A DNA stretch of 64,000 nt. It comes from Irpex lacteus. Taxonomy: Eukaryota; Basidiomycota; Agaricomycetes; Polyporales; Irpicaceae. This document shows positions 9,343 through 20,396 of this stretch, piece after piece. Every line of letters begins with the position of its first letter. Position 1 is the stretch's first letter. Position numbers and translations under genes: made by a program. The notes beneath the pieces were generated by a model, which was not told the origin of the DNA, searched no databases, and worked only from the letters and a program-made list of their open reading frames with translations. The stretch spans positions 1,302,001-1,366,000 of the forward strand of contig MQVO02000007.1 of assembly GCA_001986395.2 (NCBI GenBank), given 5' to 3'.

Positions 9343-11348
9343 ATGGGCGACGATGAACGCTCCAAACAGCCGTCGGACATAGACATTTGGTACGCCACAG
9401 GCATATACATTGTTTAGGAGAAAGGGACTACTGTACGAACAACCATTTCTATTGCATAACAGGGAACGTCTACTCTTGGAACAGACAGGTAAGCCACCTA
9501 ATATCACTTGCACCTCGCCAATGAAGTTGTCACTGAATAAACTTCTCATTGTTCCCACAGAACTCTTCAAGAAAACTACTGAGACCAACAAAGTCCTCCA
9601 GTCTCGAGTACAAGAACTCGAGCGAGAACTTTCAGTATGGAAGCTCGCGCTGAAGACTGCAGATGATGAGAAAGACGGCCTGCGTAAGGAGGTGTCCCGA
9701 CTGCAGCGCAACATAGGTTCATTCACAGTAAGTGCCAGTGGTTAAGCCCCTTAGGCTCCTCGCTACCGTGTTCATAATTGCTATTGTGTAGGAGGACAAC
9801 CCGCTCATACTATGTCTTGTTGACGGGGACGGAAATATATTTGCCCCGAACCTTATCACTGCGGGCAGAGCAGGCGGCCGTCACGCTGCCATGCTCCTCA
9901 CGCAAGGTATCACAGAACACATCGCTACCCTCGACAATGACGGCTCTTCTGGCCGCGCACAAATTTGGCTCACGATATACTGCAATAAGAAGGGACTGTC
10001 GGAGACACTGACAAGTAACAATGTATGCACTGCTGAGCAGTTCGACGAGTTCTTCATGGGGTTCAACCAGGCGAATCCCTTGTTTTCGTTCGTGGACGCC
10101 GGCGTCGGAAAGGAGGCTGCGGATTCAAAAATTAAGGGTACGTGATCTTTGTATATCATAGACATCAACTTACACGGTGTATTTCACAACACAGAATATC
10201 TCCGTGTCTTCACGCGCTTCCCTCAGACGTCTCGCGTCTTCTTCGGAGGCGGTCACGACAACGGATACACTTCCACACTCAACCAGCTGCAAAACGAAGG
10301 CCTGCATAACAAAATCACAATATTGCGCGGTTACAAAGACCTGGCGTATGAACTCAAGAGCCTGGGGCTCCCCCATCTCGAAATTGAAGGTGTCTTCATG
10401 ACGAACAAGCTGCACAATTCGGTCAAGAAAGCGTCCCCCGCAGCAGCGCAAAATATCGAGAATGTGATGAAGAAAGTTAACAGCGCGATGGGAGGCAATG
10501 CTGTCGAAAATTCGAATACGAAGCAGAGAGACAATAATATGAACCCGTCTAATGGCAATTATGGTGCACCAGGTCAGCCGGGAGGTATCAGAATGTTGAA
10601 TCCGAATTTGGTACGTCTCGTCTTGCGATCGTACTCGCCGTGGACTCAGTGCCTTTTCGTAACTAGAAACTCCATCAGCGTACGTTCTTCTTCTGTGCAT
10701 CAAGTCAGCGAGAGCACTGAAGCTTGTCCTCAACAGATAAACCCCCTCCCTGTAACTTCTTCTACTTGACAAGCTGTGCACACGGAGACAGGTGCCGATA
10801 CGCACACAATTATGTCTTGAACCCAGAGCGCCTTGAGGAGCTGCGGGCAAATTCGCGCAAATGGCCGTGTCCCTACGTGAACAACGGTACGCTAGCCCAT
10901 TAGATTGCTTGGTGCCGAGCTTGACGAGTGTTACAGGAAAACTTTGCCCCTTCGGGGAGGATTACTGCTGCATGGCACATCGTTGCCCTCATGGACCCAA
11001 GTGTCTTTACGCGAAGCAAAACAAATGTAAATTTGCTCCGAGTGCGTAAAATTCATCACTTCAGTCTCTTCCGCCATCTGACAGTTCTCATTTGAACGTC
11101 GTGCATCAGGTATGCACGGCAATGTCCTGCCGATCGTTGAGTCGTCCGACGGTCGCCGCAGTCCATCACCCGATGAAGCGAGCTTTAGCCCGTCTCAGTC
11201 GACACCTTCATACACATTACTGTCTCTATCTCCCACCCCGAGCCCGCGCAAGAAGGGTAAAGGTCCTAAGGCTTCTGGTTCAGGCTCAAACTCTTCTACT
11301 AAACATTCTACTCCGCGCCACACTCCAGGCCCTTTGCAATATCAATGA
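9343..11348 (+). CDS. DUF7923 + CCCH zinc-finger protein (putative NYN/PIN-like RNase)
   Basis: An N-terminal coiled coil (ELFKKTTETNKVLQ... to about 9715) is followed by the DUF7923 domain (from about 9792 to 10420) and two or three CCCH fingers near the C-terminus: CNFFYLTSCAHGDRCRYAH, then CPYVNNGKLCPFGEDYCCMAH with CPHGPKC. A Ser/Pro-rich tail ends at 11348. CCCH fingers normally bind RNA. DUF7923 is common in mushrooms and lacks an assigned activity; its acidic motifs LVDGDGN, KEAADSKI and FFGGGHDNGY resemble the NYN/PIN nuclease layout (my inference). The start is unsure: ATG 9343 requires a 28-nt intron (9390-9417), shorter than any other here, so the true first exon may lie elsewhere. 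Confidence 0.8.
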
Positions 11349-11610
11349 GGTAGTATCTGACTGAGAGATCTATGTATCTAGCGTCATGTACACAATCATG
11401 TTATCACAGTCACAAGTAAATCCTTGCTGAATGATTAATTCTCGAGCAAAGTCTTCCGTGCGCCATTGTGCCCGTGGAACGCGCTAATTAAACACGATCA
11501 CGTGCCACTCTCGAGATGCAGCTCTAGCCAGGCGCCCAGTGCTACGTCGCTAACTGTTGCCACAGAACAGTATCGCCACCCCCACAACCTAAGTACTAAC
11601 TCTAGAGACT

Positions 11611-13149
11611 ATGGCGGGGATTGAGATGGATATAGAGGCCCAGCGAGAGGCCAACATCGCAGCTAATAACGCAATACTCGCATCTCTCGGTCTCACAACA
11701 GAGAACACAATTGTTGTTCCGCGAAAGAAGTCTAAACCAACCAAGACCAAGAAACGCAAACCGTCGCCCGTTGACGATGCTGAGGACCAGGATGAAGATG
11801 AGAAGCCAGCACGAAAAATGCAAGCTGTTACGGTGACTGATGAAAACGTGGGAGGTGGGCCAAGGCGAAGCGGACGACTCACTGGCAAGAAGGTCAACTA
11901 TGCCGGTGACGGGGATGCTCTTAGGAAGGACGATGGGCCGAAGATCCTGACCGCAAAGGCGCGTGTTGCGGCCGAGAAAGAGCCCATGGGTGTGGCAAAC
12001 AGGACACAGAACCCGTATGTTGCATGTCACAGATGGCAGTGACGCGAATATCTGCTAACGCGGTTGTGGACGTCTAGGAAGACCTTTGGTTCTATTCCTG
12101 GTGTCCCTGTTGGTACATGGTGGGAGACACGGTATGACATAGTGTTTGTATGTATAGCTTCTCTGCTGACACCCGCACAGGAAGGACTGCAGTATTGCTG
12201 CCATCCACGCGTAAGTGTACAGCTACTTCATTGCATCCATAATCCTCATATTTCTCGTTTTTCAAGTCCATGGGTCGCTGGTATATCTGGTGGACCGGAT
12301 GGCTGCTATTCTGTCGCGCTTTCTGGTGGATACGAGGATGATGTTGACCTTGGTGAAGGCTTGTAAGTCGCGCGCTGAATGACACCGCATCTCTACTCAC
12401 ACCATGTTCCTTGTAGCACCTACACTGGATCCGGTCAGTGCAGCAACAGCGCTCTGGGTATTCTCACTGACGTTCCACAGGTGGTCGTGACCTCAAGGGT
12501 ACCAAAAACAGTCCAAAGAACGTAAGGACTATCTCATTCTGATTTTTGGAAGGCTCACTGAGTTCAACTACATTCAGCTTCGCACCGCTCCACAAAGCTT
12601 CGACCAATCCTTTGACACTAAGGACAATAAGGCGTTGTTGGTAAGTGCCGGTGATTTGTGTTCACAGCTTTAGGTGACACGTTTGCTCGCAGAAATCGTC
12701 GCAAACCAAAAAGCCTGTTCGCGTGATCCGAGGATACAAGCTAGATTCTAAATATGCTCCTCAGGAAGGCTACAGGTACGACGGCCTGTATACCGTGGAA
12801 AAGGTAGGAAATCAACGACTCTCAGTGTCGACCTTTCTTTAACCTTTCTTGTAGGCATGGCAAGAGAAAGGTCTGAACCCCAAGGGATACTTAGTTTGCA
12901 AGTTTGCTTTCAAGGTGCGCCATCCGCAACGGTATCCAGAAAACTAGTTTCCCAACGAGCTCGTTCTAGCGTATTCCTGGTCAACCTCCGCTCCCAGTGT
13001 ATTCAGACACTGAAGAGGCAGACGGCGACGACACTGAAGCCGAATCAGAGGCTTCCACTGGCCCGAAGGACGAGTTAGAGTCTGAGGCGACTCAAACCGC
13101 TGTCGCATCTGAGCCCGAGGAAGACCCTCACGCTGAAATAAAGGCCTAG
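11611..13149 (+). CDS. SRA-YDG domain protein
   Basis: The SRA-YDG domain recognises methylated cytosine, often at hemimethylated CpG, in UHRF1 and plant relatives. The N-terminus is basic and disordered (PRKKSKPTKTKKRKPSP, RRSGRLTGKKVNYAG). The SRA domain runs from FGSIPGVPVGTWWETR through IHAPWVAGISGG, GCYSVALSGGYEDD, FTYTGSGGRDLKG, PVRVIRGYKLDSKYAP and YRYDGLYTVEKAWQEKG, ending in YLVCKFAFKR. An acidic tail (SDTEEADGDDTEAESEAS) finishes at TAG 13147-13149. About eight short introns; the last (55 nt) joins FAFK to RIPGQPPLP. There is no RING, PHD or SET domain, so this is a reader-only protein of about 330 aa. It probably acts in DNA-methylation readout in the nucleus. Confidence 0.9.
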
Positions 13150-13666
13150 GAACTATACTGCCTGTATGGCGCCGCGTAGAAACACTGAGGAGAACAATCC
13201 CTCGGGACGACTCTGCCCAAGCCTGAATCATTGAATCTCGAACGTTTCTCGTTCGCATCGTCTCTTCGAATACCCATTGACTAATGCTACATGCTATCGA
13301 TCTTTTCGCTATATCTACTCGGTATCTCGCTTTCATCTTGCATCTATATTTGCCTCATTATCTTTTGTCTATCTTGCTTCTTGTACATACAATCCTGCTT
13401 AGTTACCTAATTGTACCATGAAACGTTTCACTCGAGTGTCATGATGATCTATCCGTTTGTCAAGCTGAGGCTGATTGGAGGCGTGGCCACAGGCTGGACT
13501 TGGGCGCTTGATTGCGAGCGGCCACTGGCACAGCAACTTGAAGACCGTCCGTTGCCTGTGCTACCGTGACCTATATCTTCCTCCAACACCGCCAGCATCC
13601 CTCCTCTCTTTCCTCCCACCACTTCTCAGTTTTACTCCCCTCTATCGTTTCAGCAATCACTCCACA
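13150..13666 (+). promoter_or_regulatory. Promoter and leader of SEC9
   Basis: No gene seen. Pyrimidine-rich tracts between about 13570 and 13655 immediately precede the start codon, as expected for a highly used fungal promoter or leader. Confidence 0.4.
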
Positions 13667-14859
13667 ATGTCTTTCTTCAAGCGTAAGGAAAAGAACTTGA
13701 TCCCTCCTGTGCCAGAGCCAGGACCTCCTCGCACCATTTCACCGCAGCCCAGCTCGTACAGCAGAAGCACGAGCTCCAGCACCTACGTCGCCAGCCGCGA
13801 CGGGAACCTGTACGGCAACAGCACACCACCACCACCGCCTCCGGCCACCAGCAGCTATGCCAGGGGTGGCGGCATCGGCAGTGTCGGCGACGTGTACACG
13901 CGTGGGCAGAGGGACATTGGCCAGGATCGCAACGAGCTGTTCTCGGGCTTGAACCCTGAGCGTGCTGGCTCGGGACGGTTCCTCGACGATCGTCGTGCGC
14001 CGGGGGGCGATCGTCCTGACCCTGTGCAGGGTGAGGAGACCGAAGAAGATGTCGAAGGGATTAAGCAGTCGCTCCGGTACACTAAGCAGGAGAGTGTTAA
14101 CTCCACGCGCAATGCTCTCCGGCTGGCTCGGGAGGCTGAGGAGACAGCTAGGAACACTCTTGGAAGGCTTGGTGATCAGTCAGGTTTGTGCTTTCAATTG
14201 ATGTCGGCGATCTTTGTCTCAAATCCGTATATCTATCTAGAGAAACTAGCTAGCACTGAACGCCACTTGGATGTGTCCAAGGGCCACTCTCAACGGGCAG
14301 AAGACAAGACAGACGAGCTCAAGCAGCTGAACAGATCGATCTTCCGTCCCGTCATCACTTTCAACAAAGACGCCAAGCGTGCTGCCCAAGATGCGAAGAT
14401 CCAGCAGCGTTACGACGAGGAGCGCGAGGAGCGAGAGAAGGCCATGATGGATATCAGGGACACCCAGAACCGCCTCGGGCGCGCGCAGACGTACGGTCGT
14501 GCGGACGACGACGGCGAGGGCATCGGTGGCCGCAGGACGAAGACCGCGGCTGAGCAGGCGATCCGGAAGGAGCAGCGCAAGCGGTACCAGTTCGACGCCA
14601 CTGCGTCTGATGATGAGTTGGAGGACGAGCTTGACGACAACCTGGGCGAGATTCATGACATGACTAAGAGGCTCAAGGCTCTTGGTAGTGCTATGGGCGA
14701 GGAGCTCGATAGGCAGAATGAAAGGATTGGGAGGATTACTGAGAAGACGGATGGATTGGACAACAGGCTGTTCAGGAACACCCAGAAGGTACGCATTCCT
14801 TTTGTCTACATCATGATCATTCGACTGACTTTGCGCTATAGCTCAACAAGATCAAGTAG
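13667..14859 (+). CDS. SEC9: t-SNARE Sec9 (SNAP-25 type, Qbc)
   Basis: Plasma-membrane SNARE that pairs with syntaxin (Sso) and synaptobrevin (Snc) for exocytosis. The N-terminus (MSFFKRKEKNLIPPVPEPG) and a long Ser/Pro/Gly-rich linker are disordered. The first SNARE helix is near KQESVNSTRNALRLAREAEE and continues across intron 14184-14240 into KLASTERHLDVSKGH. The second is MTKRLKALGSAMGEELDRQN through IGRITEKTDGLDNRL, with the central Gln expected of Q-SNAREs. A short final exon adds LNKIK and the stop. It has no transmembrane segment, as in Sec9. About 360 aa. It converges with MPP10 over only 162 bp. Confidence 0.92.
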
Positions 14860-15021
14860 ACTATACAACTCTTCGTATTTTGATTGTCTTCTTTGCATGT
14901 ATTGTATCGCCGGGTTTATGGTGCAATATCGGATTTTGGATGTGATAAAGATTTTCCATACATGTAATGAGCAGCATGATGATAGTAGTGCGTACAGGAG
15001 CAGGCGTAAATATGTACACCA

Positions 15022-17533
15022 TCATAACTTGACCTTCTTCCCAGCCAAATCTTTGCTCTTCTTGCCGATGACCGTGACGCCTTTCCCAGTCTTGACAACG
15101 CTGTTGAGTGCAGCTTCCTTCTGTTTTTTGACGCTACTGCGCTTGCCTCCGCCAGCGAATTTGTCCACGCTCTTCTCAAGAGCGTCGCGCTGCTTCTTCT
15201 TTGCCTTCTTCTCCTTGTTGTGGAGCGCACGCTTTTGGGCAGGCGTGAGTTCGCTGCGGGCCTGCAGATCTGAGGCCGATGGTGTGAAGACTTCTTCTGG
15301 AGCGAGCATGGTGGTGGTGGCCATGGTGGTCGGGAGAGCAGACTCGAGAGATGCAGTGGAGACATTGGCAATGGTTGATATCGATGCTTTGGGCTGACGC
15401 ATGATGAGTAAGAGTGAACACAACGTAGATTGCAGGAGCACTCACTGCTTTCGGCGTAAAATGCGCGTTGCACAACGCGTCCAACTTCGAGCAAATATTC
15501 TCCCAAAGGCCAGAGATCTCCTCGTGTTCCTTCGCCAACTTTCCATCACGGTCATCGACGACAGCGTCGCCAGCCCTCGCTTTGGTGAACTCATCCTCGT
15601 AGATCTCCGCGAGACTCTGTTTGCTCTTCGTATCCTGCAACTCGAAGAACCGAGACGGCAAGAACGGCTTATCGTCCACGGGACGTTTCCGTACGACGTC
15701 GTCGAACCTGTTCTCGATGATACGTGCCTTGATCCGCTCCTCGAGACCTTGCACAGTTTCTTCGGTGATGACGGGAACAGACTTCATTATCCGCTCGAAG
15801 TCGAGATCTTCTTCCAACAGAGCATTCTGAGGCCGTGATTTCGATGTGGCCTCGCCCATCAGTGTCCAGTGCTTCTGAGCAACATTCTCGCCCTCAAGAG
15901 AAGCGATCTCCTCTTGGATAGCAGCCTGACGCTTCTCGTACGTAGAAAGACCTTGATCACAAGAAGTATAAGATGTGTGGCCAGATGAATAGTGGAGGAA
16001 ATGGCTGACCGGAGGCGTCCTCATCCTCATCGTCTGCGAAGAGATCATCCTTCAGACGTTCGATAGCTTCGCGTTGATCGAAGTTTCCGCTCTCAGAGTC
16101 GGATTCCTCGTCCATGGCGTCACTATCTGAGCCCTCCTCTTCTTCTTCGTCCTGCTCGTCCTCACTGCTCCCTGCGCCCTCTTCGTCGTCGTCGTCGTTG
16201 GCATCGTCGTCGTCAGATAAAGAGAGCTTTTCGCCAAAGCCGCCCTCTTCGTCATCGTCGTCGTCGTCCATATTACCAAGCTGGTACATGGTCGCCACGG
16301 GCAGATTCTTCCCCTTCGCCTTTATGTTTTTGACGCGTACTTCTTCATGGAACCGAACTGACCCCTTGGTTTTCTTCGGTGAGGTGGTGTGCTGTGGCTT
16401 CTTCTGCGTAGCTTGAACAGCGGCCCTGGATGGAGGTGCGAAGAAATCCTTATAGAACGGTTCTTGAAGAAAGTGAGGATAGTTATTTTGCACTATATGT
16501 AAATCACATACCGTTTTCCTCTCCATCACCCTCGGGATCATCGACTGACGCGAACATATCAACGTCTTCCAGTTCGGCATCTGAATCGTCTTCTTCGTCC
16601 TCCCTGCTCAGTCTTCCTTTCGAAGCATTTCGAGCTTCGGCAGCCTCCGTCTCTGCGTTGAAAGCAGCGAGGTCAAAGAATCCATCATCCAACTCAGGAT
16701 GGCCGCCCTTCTTCCCTTTGCCCTTTCTCTTCCGGGGATGGGACCCAGCTGCGTCCATGTCGATATCAAAGTCCCCTTCCCCGTCTGAAGGGTCACGAAG
16801 CTCAAGGACACTTTCTTCGCCCTCGTACTCTTCTTCGCTGCTCACTGCGCCTTCGGCTGCCTCCTCATGAGCTGCCTCCTCGTCATCTTCCTCACTGTCC
16901 CAGTCCTCGCTTTCGTCCTCGAAGTCGTCTTCCAGGCTATCCTTATCTTCCTCATCGTCTACGTCCGTCCCATCCTCTCCCAGATTTCTCTTCTTCGGAC
17001 TTCCTACATCCTCTTCTTCTTCCAGCTCTCCTGTACCTTCCAAAGCATACTCAAGGACTTTGCACAATTTCTGCGCTCTTAGTTCCATCTGAGCCCAAAC
17101 CTGCCCTTCGTCCATGCCATCAATGCATAGCTCCGGTAACGGCGTTTCCTCAAACTTGGGACCCTCTTTAGGCTTCTGGGGTGCGGCATCGGCGGCCTTC
17201 TTCGCCTGCGAACGAGTCTGAGGTGCCTGCGCAGGCGAGAGGGAACTCAGCATTGTGGCTATTTGGGCACGTGAGCTTGCCTCTGACTTGAGTGCTGAGA
17301 AGAAATAAAACATAAACTCAGTACATTTAGACGTAAATAAAAATCATGTACATACCTCTGTCAAAGACATACTTGGCGGCCTGCAACGCTGCCAATTGTA
17401 TGTCTTTATTTCCTGTGGCAAACGACTCCGGTTTTTCGTCGATACGCGACGAGAGCGTAGCAAGCTCATCAGGCAACTCAACCTCTGGCTCTTCAGGTTC
17501 AACGCTCGCTGAGCTGAGTTCGTCGAGCGACAT
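15022..17533 (-). CDS. MPP10: U3 snoRNP protein MPP10
   Basis: Component of the U3 snoRNP/SSU processome needed for 18S rRNA maturation in the nucleolus. The start at 17533 (MSLDELSSASVEPEEPEVEL) leads into AALQAAKYVFDRALK, then a very acidic middle encoded by GAN-type triplet runs. The conserved C-terminal core follows: PFYKDFFAPP, REAIERLKDDLFADDE, STYEKRQAAIQEEIASLE, WTLMGEATSKSRPQNALL, FERIMKSVPVITEE and KPFLPSRFFELQ. The basic tail ends GKKSKDLAGKKVKL. Three or four introns. About 780 aa. It shares a 232-bp divergent promoter with NOG2, another ribosome-assembly gene. Confidence 0.93.
16180..16272. repeat. GAN/CTN-type trinucleotide runs in MPP10
   Basis: Interrupted runs of the CGT/CGA-type triplet (TCGTCGTCGTCG and similar) lie at about 16182-16216 and 16247-16270 within MPP10 coding sequence. 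On the minus strand they encode Asp/Glu tracts, and they are likely length-variable. Confidence 0.6.
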
Positions 17534-17765
17534 TGTGGCAGTCGTAGATGTGCGTTGAGCAGAGGGTGCTCTAAAGCCAATTACAATTAAGCGCCGGTAA
17601 CTTTTCGCTCTCATACCGATCGTGGGAATGTTCCGCCTATTGCCATTTGTGGCTTTGATCGCGCCCCTCATAACTTTTTCGAGTTGGTCCCTTGCCGCCT
17701 GCATGCCTGGAGTCCCTCAGATCCGCTCTCCCATCCCCTTACCTTTCCCACTGTGCTAGAATATC
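17534..17765. promoter_or_regulatory. Bidirectional promoter MPP10 / NOG2
   Basis: 232 bp separate two divergent start codons (17533 minus, 17766 plus) of genes acting in small- and large-subunit assembly. No other coding sequence fits. A shared promoter is inferred from geometry and function. Confidence 0.6.
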
Positions 17766-20104
17766 ATGGCACCACAAAAGAAAGGCTCTTCTGACGCGAA
17801 GACTCGCTCTTCCTCCTCAGGAGTGTCGCTGAAGAAAGTCAAGGGAGAGAACTTCTACCGCAATGCCAAACAAATCGGAAGGCTGAAGATGTTGAACGGC
17901 GGCAAGGCGGTTCGTGATAAGGACGGAAAGATTATACAGGCCGCTGCGTTTCAGAAGGGTGAAGACGAGACGAAGCCCGGTAGGGTACAGCCCGACCGTC
18001 GATGGTTCGGTATGCGACATATTTCTCCTATGAAGAGTGCATTCGCCTGACATTAGTTAAGGCAACACCAGGGTGATATCGCAGAAGGCTCTGGATCACT
18101 TCCGCACGAGTCTTGCAGGGAAGCAGCATGACCCCTACTCTGTCCTTCTTCGACGCAATAAACTCCCAATGGCCCTTTTGGACGATGCTGCAAATCCTAA
18201 TACGCGCAAGGTAGGTCGCTGCTTTGTACAAGCCGTCGCCGTACTAAGAAATACATGCACAGCGCTCCCATATCGTCGATACAGAGCCATTTGAACAGAC
18301 TTTTGGTCCCAAAGCTCAGCGCAAGAAGCCGAGGATAGAGGTCGGTACTTTTGAGGAGTTGAGCAAGATCAGCAGTGCGAATGTGGATGAGGCAGAAGAA
18401 AAGGCAGATGCTGCTGCCACAGATGCTGATGGTATGTTCGCACTCCAAGTGTATAGAGAGGTCACTCACTTATAATCCCATGTAGGTCAGATAGCATCGA
18501 CGTCTGCGGTGGAGTTCCCGGTATACTCGGATATAATCGAGCCTATCTACGCCAAAGGAACGTCAAGGCGTATTTACGGAGAGCTGTACAAGGTCATCGA
18601 CTCCTCTGACGTTATCCTGCATATCTTGGACGCTCGCGACCCGATGGGCACCTTGTGCGAAAGCGTCCTTGAATTTATACGGAAGGAGAAGGCTCATAAG
18701 CAAGTCGTCCTTGTCATCAACAAATGTGACCTTGTGCCAAACTGGGTTACTGCACGATACATTCAGCACCTCACGCCTCGCTACCCTACTGTCGCCTTCC
18801 ATGCCTCCCCGAATCATTCTTTTGGTAAAGGCTCACTCATCCAACTCCTTCGACAATTCTCCCAACTCCATTCCGACAAGAAGCAAATCTCTGTCGGTTT
18901 TGTCGGCTACCCGAACGTGGGCAAGAGCAGTGTGATTAACACATTGAAAAGCGGCAAGGTCTGCAATGTAGCTCCCGTACCAGGAGAGACGAAAGTGCGT
19001 GCATCTCAACCGATTTATCCCCCGAATCTCACATCATGCGTTGTTCTATAGGTGTGGCAGTATATCACACTCACTAAGCGCATCTACTTGATTGACTGCC
19101 CCGGTATCGTGCCCACGTCTGCGAAGGACTCTCAAACATCAACCGTTCTCAAGGGCGTCGTCCGGGTCGAAGCTCTTGCTACCCCGTCCGAGCACATACC
19201 TGCCTTGATGGAACGCGTCAAGCCTATATACCTCTCTCGCACCTATGGTGTCGACCTTCCGAACCCTGATGACCCTTCTGAGTGCTGGGTGCCAGATATG
19301 TTCTTGGATAAGCTCGCGCGGATGAAGGGTCGTCTACTGAAAGGGGGCGAACCGGATCTGGATTCTGTGGCCAAGATTCTGCTCAGTGATTGGGTCCGTG
19401 GCAGGATTCCCTACTTCGTTCCGCCACCAGAACGTCCAGAGTCTTTGAACAAGACTGAGGCAAAGGCTGCGAGCAGAAAGGCGGCGGACGCCAAGGGCAA
19501 GGGTAAGGCTCTGGACAAGGAGGAAGGTGGACATGCGATCGGCGTCAAGCAGAACCTGGGTTCGATTATGCAAAAGAACACTTTCGTCGGCGAGGACGTG
19601 AAGTCGCTAGAGGAGATCGGGTTGGACGCAGATAAAGACGAATCACATTCCGAAGAGGGTTCATCGGAAGGCGAGGAAGAGGTTGATGAGGCACAACCCG
19701 CAGAAGAGGGTGAAGAGCTCGCGTGGAACGATGTCTTCCCCGGCGATGCTCCTGGTGATGAAGAGGCGCCCACCGTATTTAGCAAAGGTGACGACGGCGA
19801 AAGTGGTAAGTAAACCCTTCCCTTCCAAGAGCCAGTGCCTAACATGATTTCTTCTGTAGCCGAAGTCTCTGATGCGGAGGCGTCGAACGAGGATGCACAA
19901 AAAGAATCCCGGATGAAGACCAACAAGGTATGTAGTTCTATCTATCTATCTTCAACGATAAACACACTAACCCACTGCGTCGCTTAGCGCAAACCGACGA
20001 ACTTCTACACCAAGACCAATGTGAAGAACAAGAATCGTCAGAAAGCGCAGGTTATGAAATCACTTCAGAAGAGCGCAGGGCGTGAGGGCAGGCGCAAGCG
20101 GTGA
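17766..20104 (+). CDS. NOG2: Nucleolar GTP-binding protein 2 (NOG2/NUG2)
   Basis: Circularly permuted GTPase required for late pre-60S maturation and export. The N-terminus carries the family motif [20 protein letters not shown]. The GTPase motifs appear in permuted order: NKCDLVP (G4), then [12 protein letters not shown] (G1, near 18906-18941), then DCPGIVP (G3, near 19095). Between them lie DARDPMGT and [21 protein letters not shown] Lys-rich linker and acidic patch ([22 protein letters not shown]) lead to the basic C-terminus [22 protein letters not shown]. About seven introns; stop TGA at 20102. About 690 aa, normal for the family. Confidence 0.95.
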
Positions 20105-20396
20105 TTGCTAACTCAGAGTATCTACCTTCTACGTGATGCTTCGTTAGGGACTGTTTTACTCGATTGTTGGGTTGTGGCCGGTGTACGATTGTGCTCGAAT
20201 CGATTCTCATCTACTTACTATGTCTGCGCAAAGGCCAGGCGCGCCAAACGATCTCGAAGCGTCTCACCTCGTTGACGTCGACCGTGGGTCGTGGTTGTGC
20301 GCAACTTGTGCTCTCACCACGATGTACATATGAAGGCGCACCGACCACCCTCTTGAAAATCGCAACACTAACACCAACACCAAGCAATCAAGTGCA

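Noticed and set aside
13441..13474. ATGATGA followed by CTGA upstream of SEC9, snoRNA-like
   Set aside because: Only about 20 nt separate the boxes, and there is no stem.
16114..17082. Long Ser-rich plus-strand frames opposite MPP10
   Set aside because: They are mirror frames of the Asp/Glu triplet runs in MPP10.
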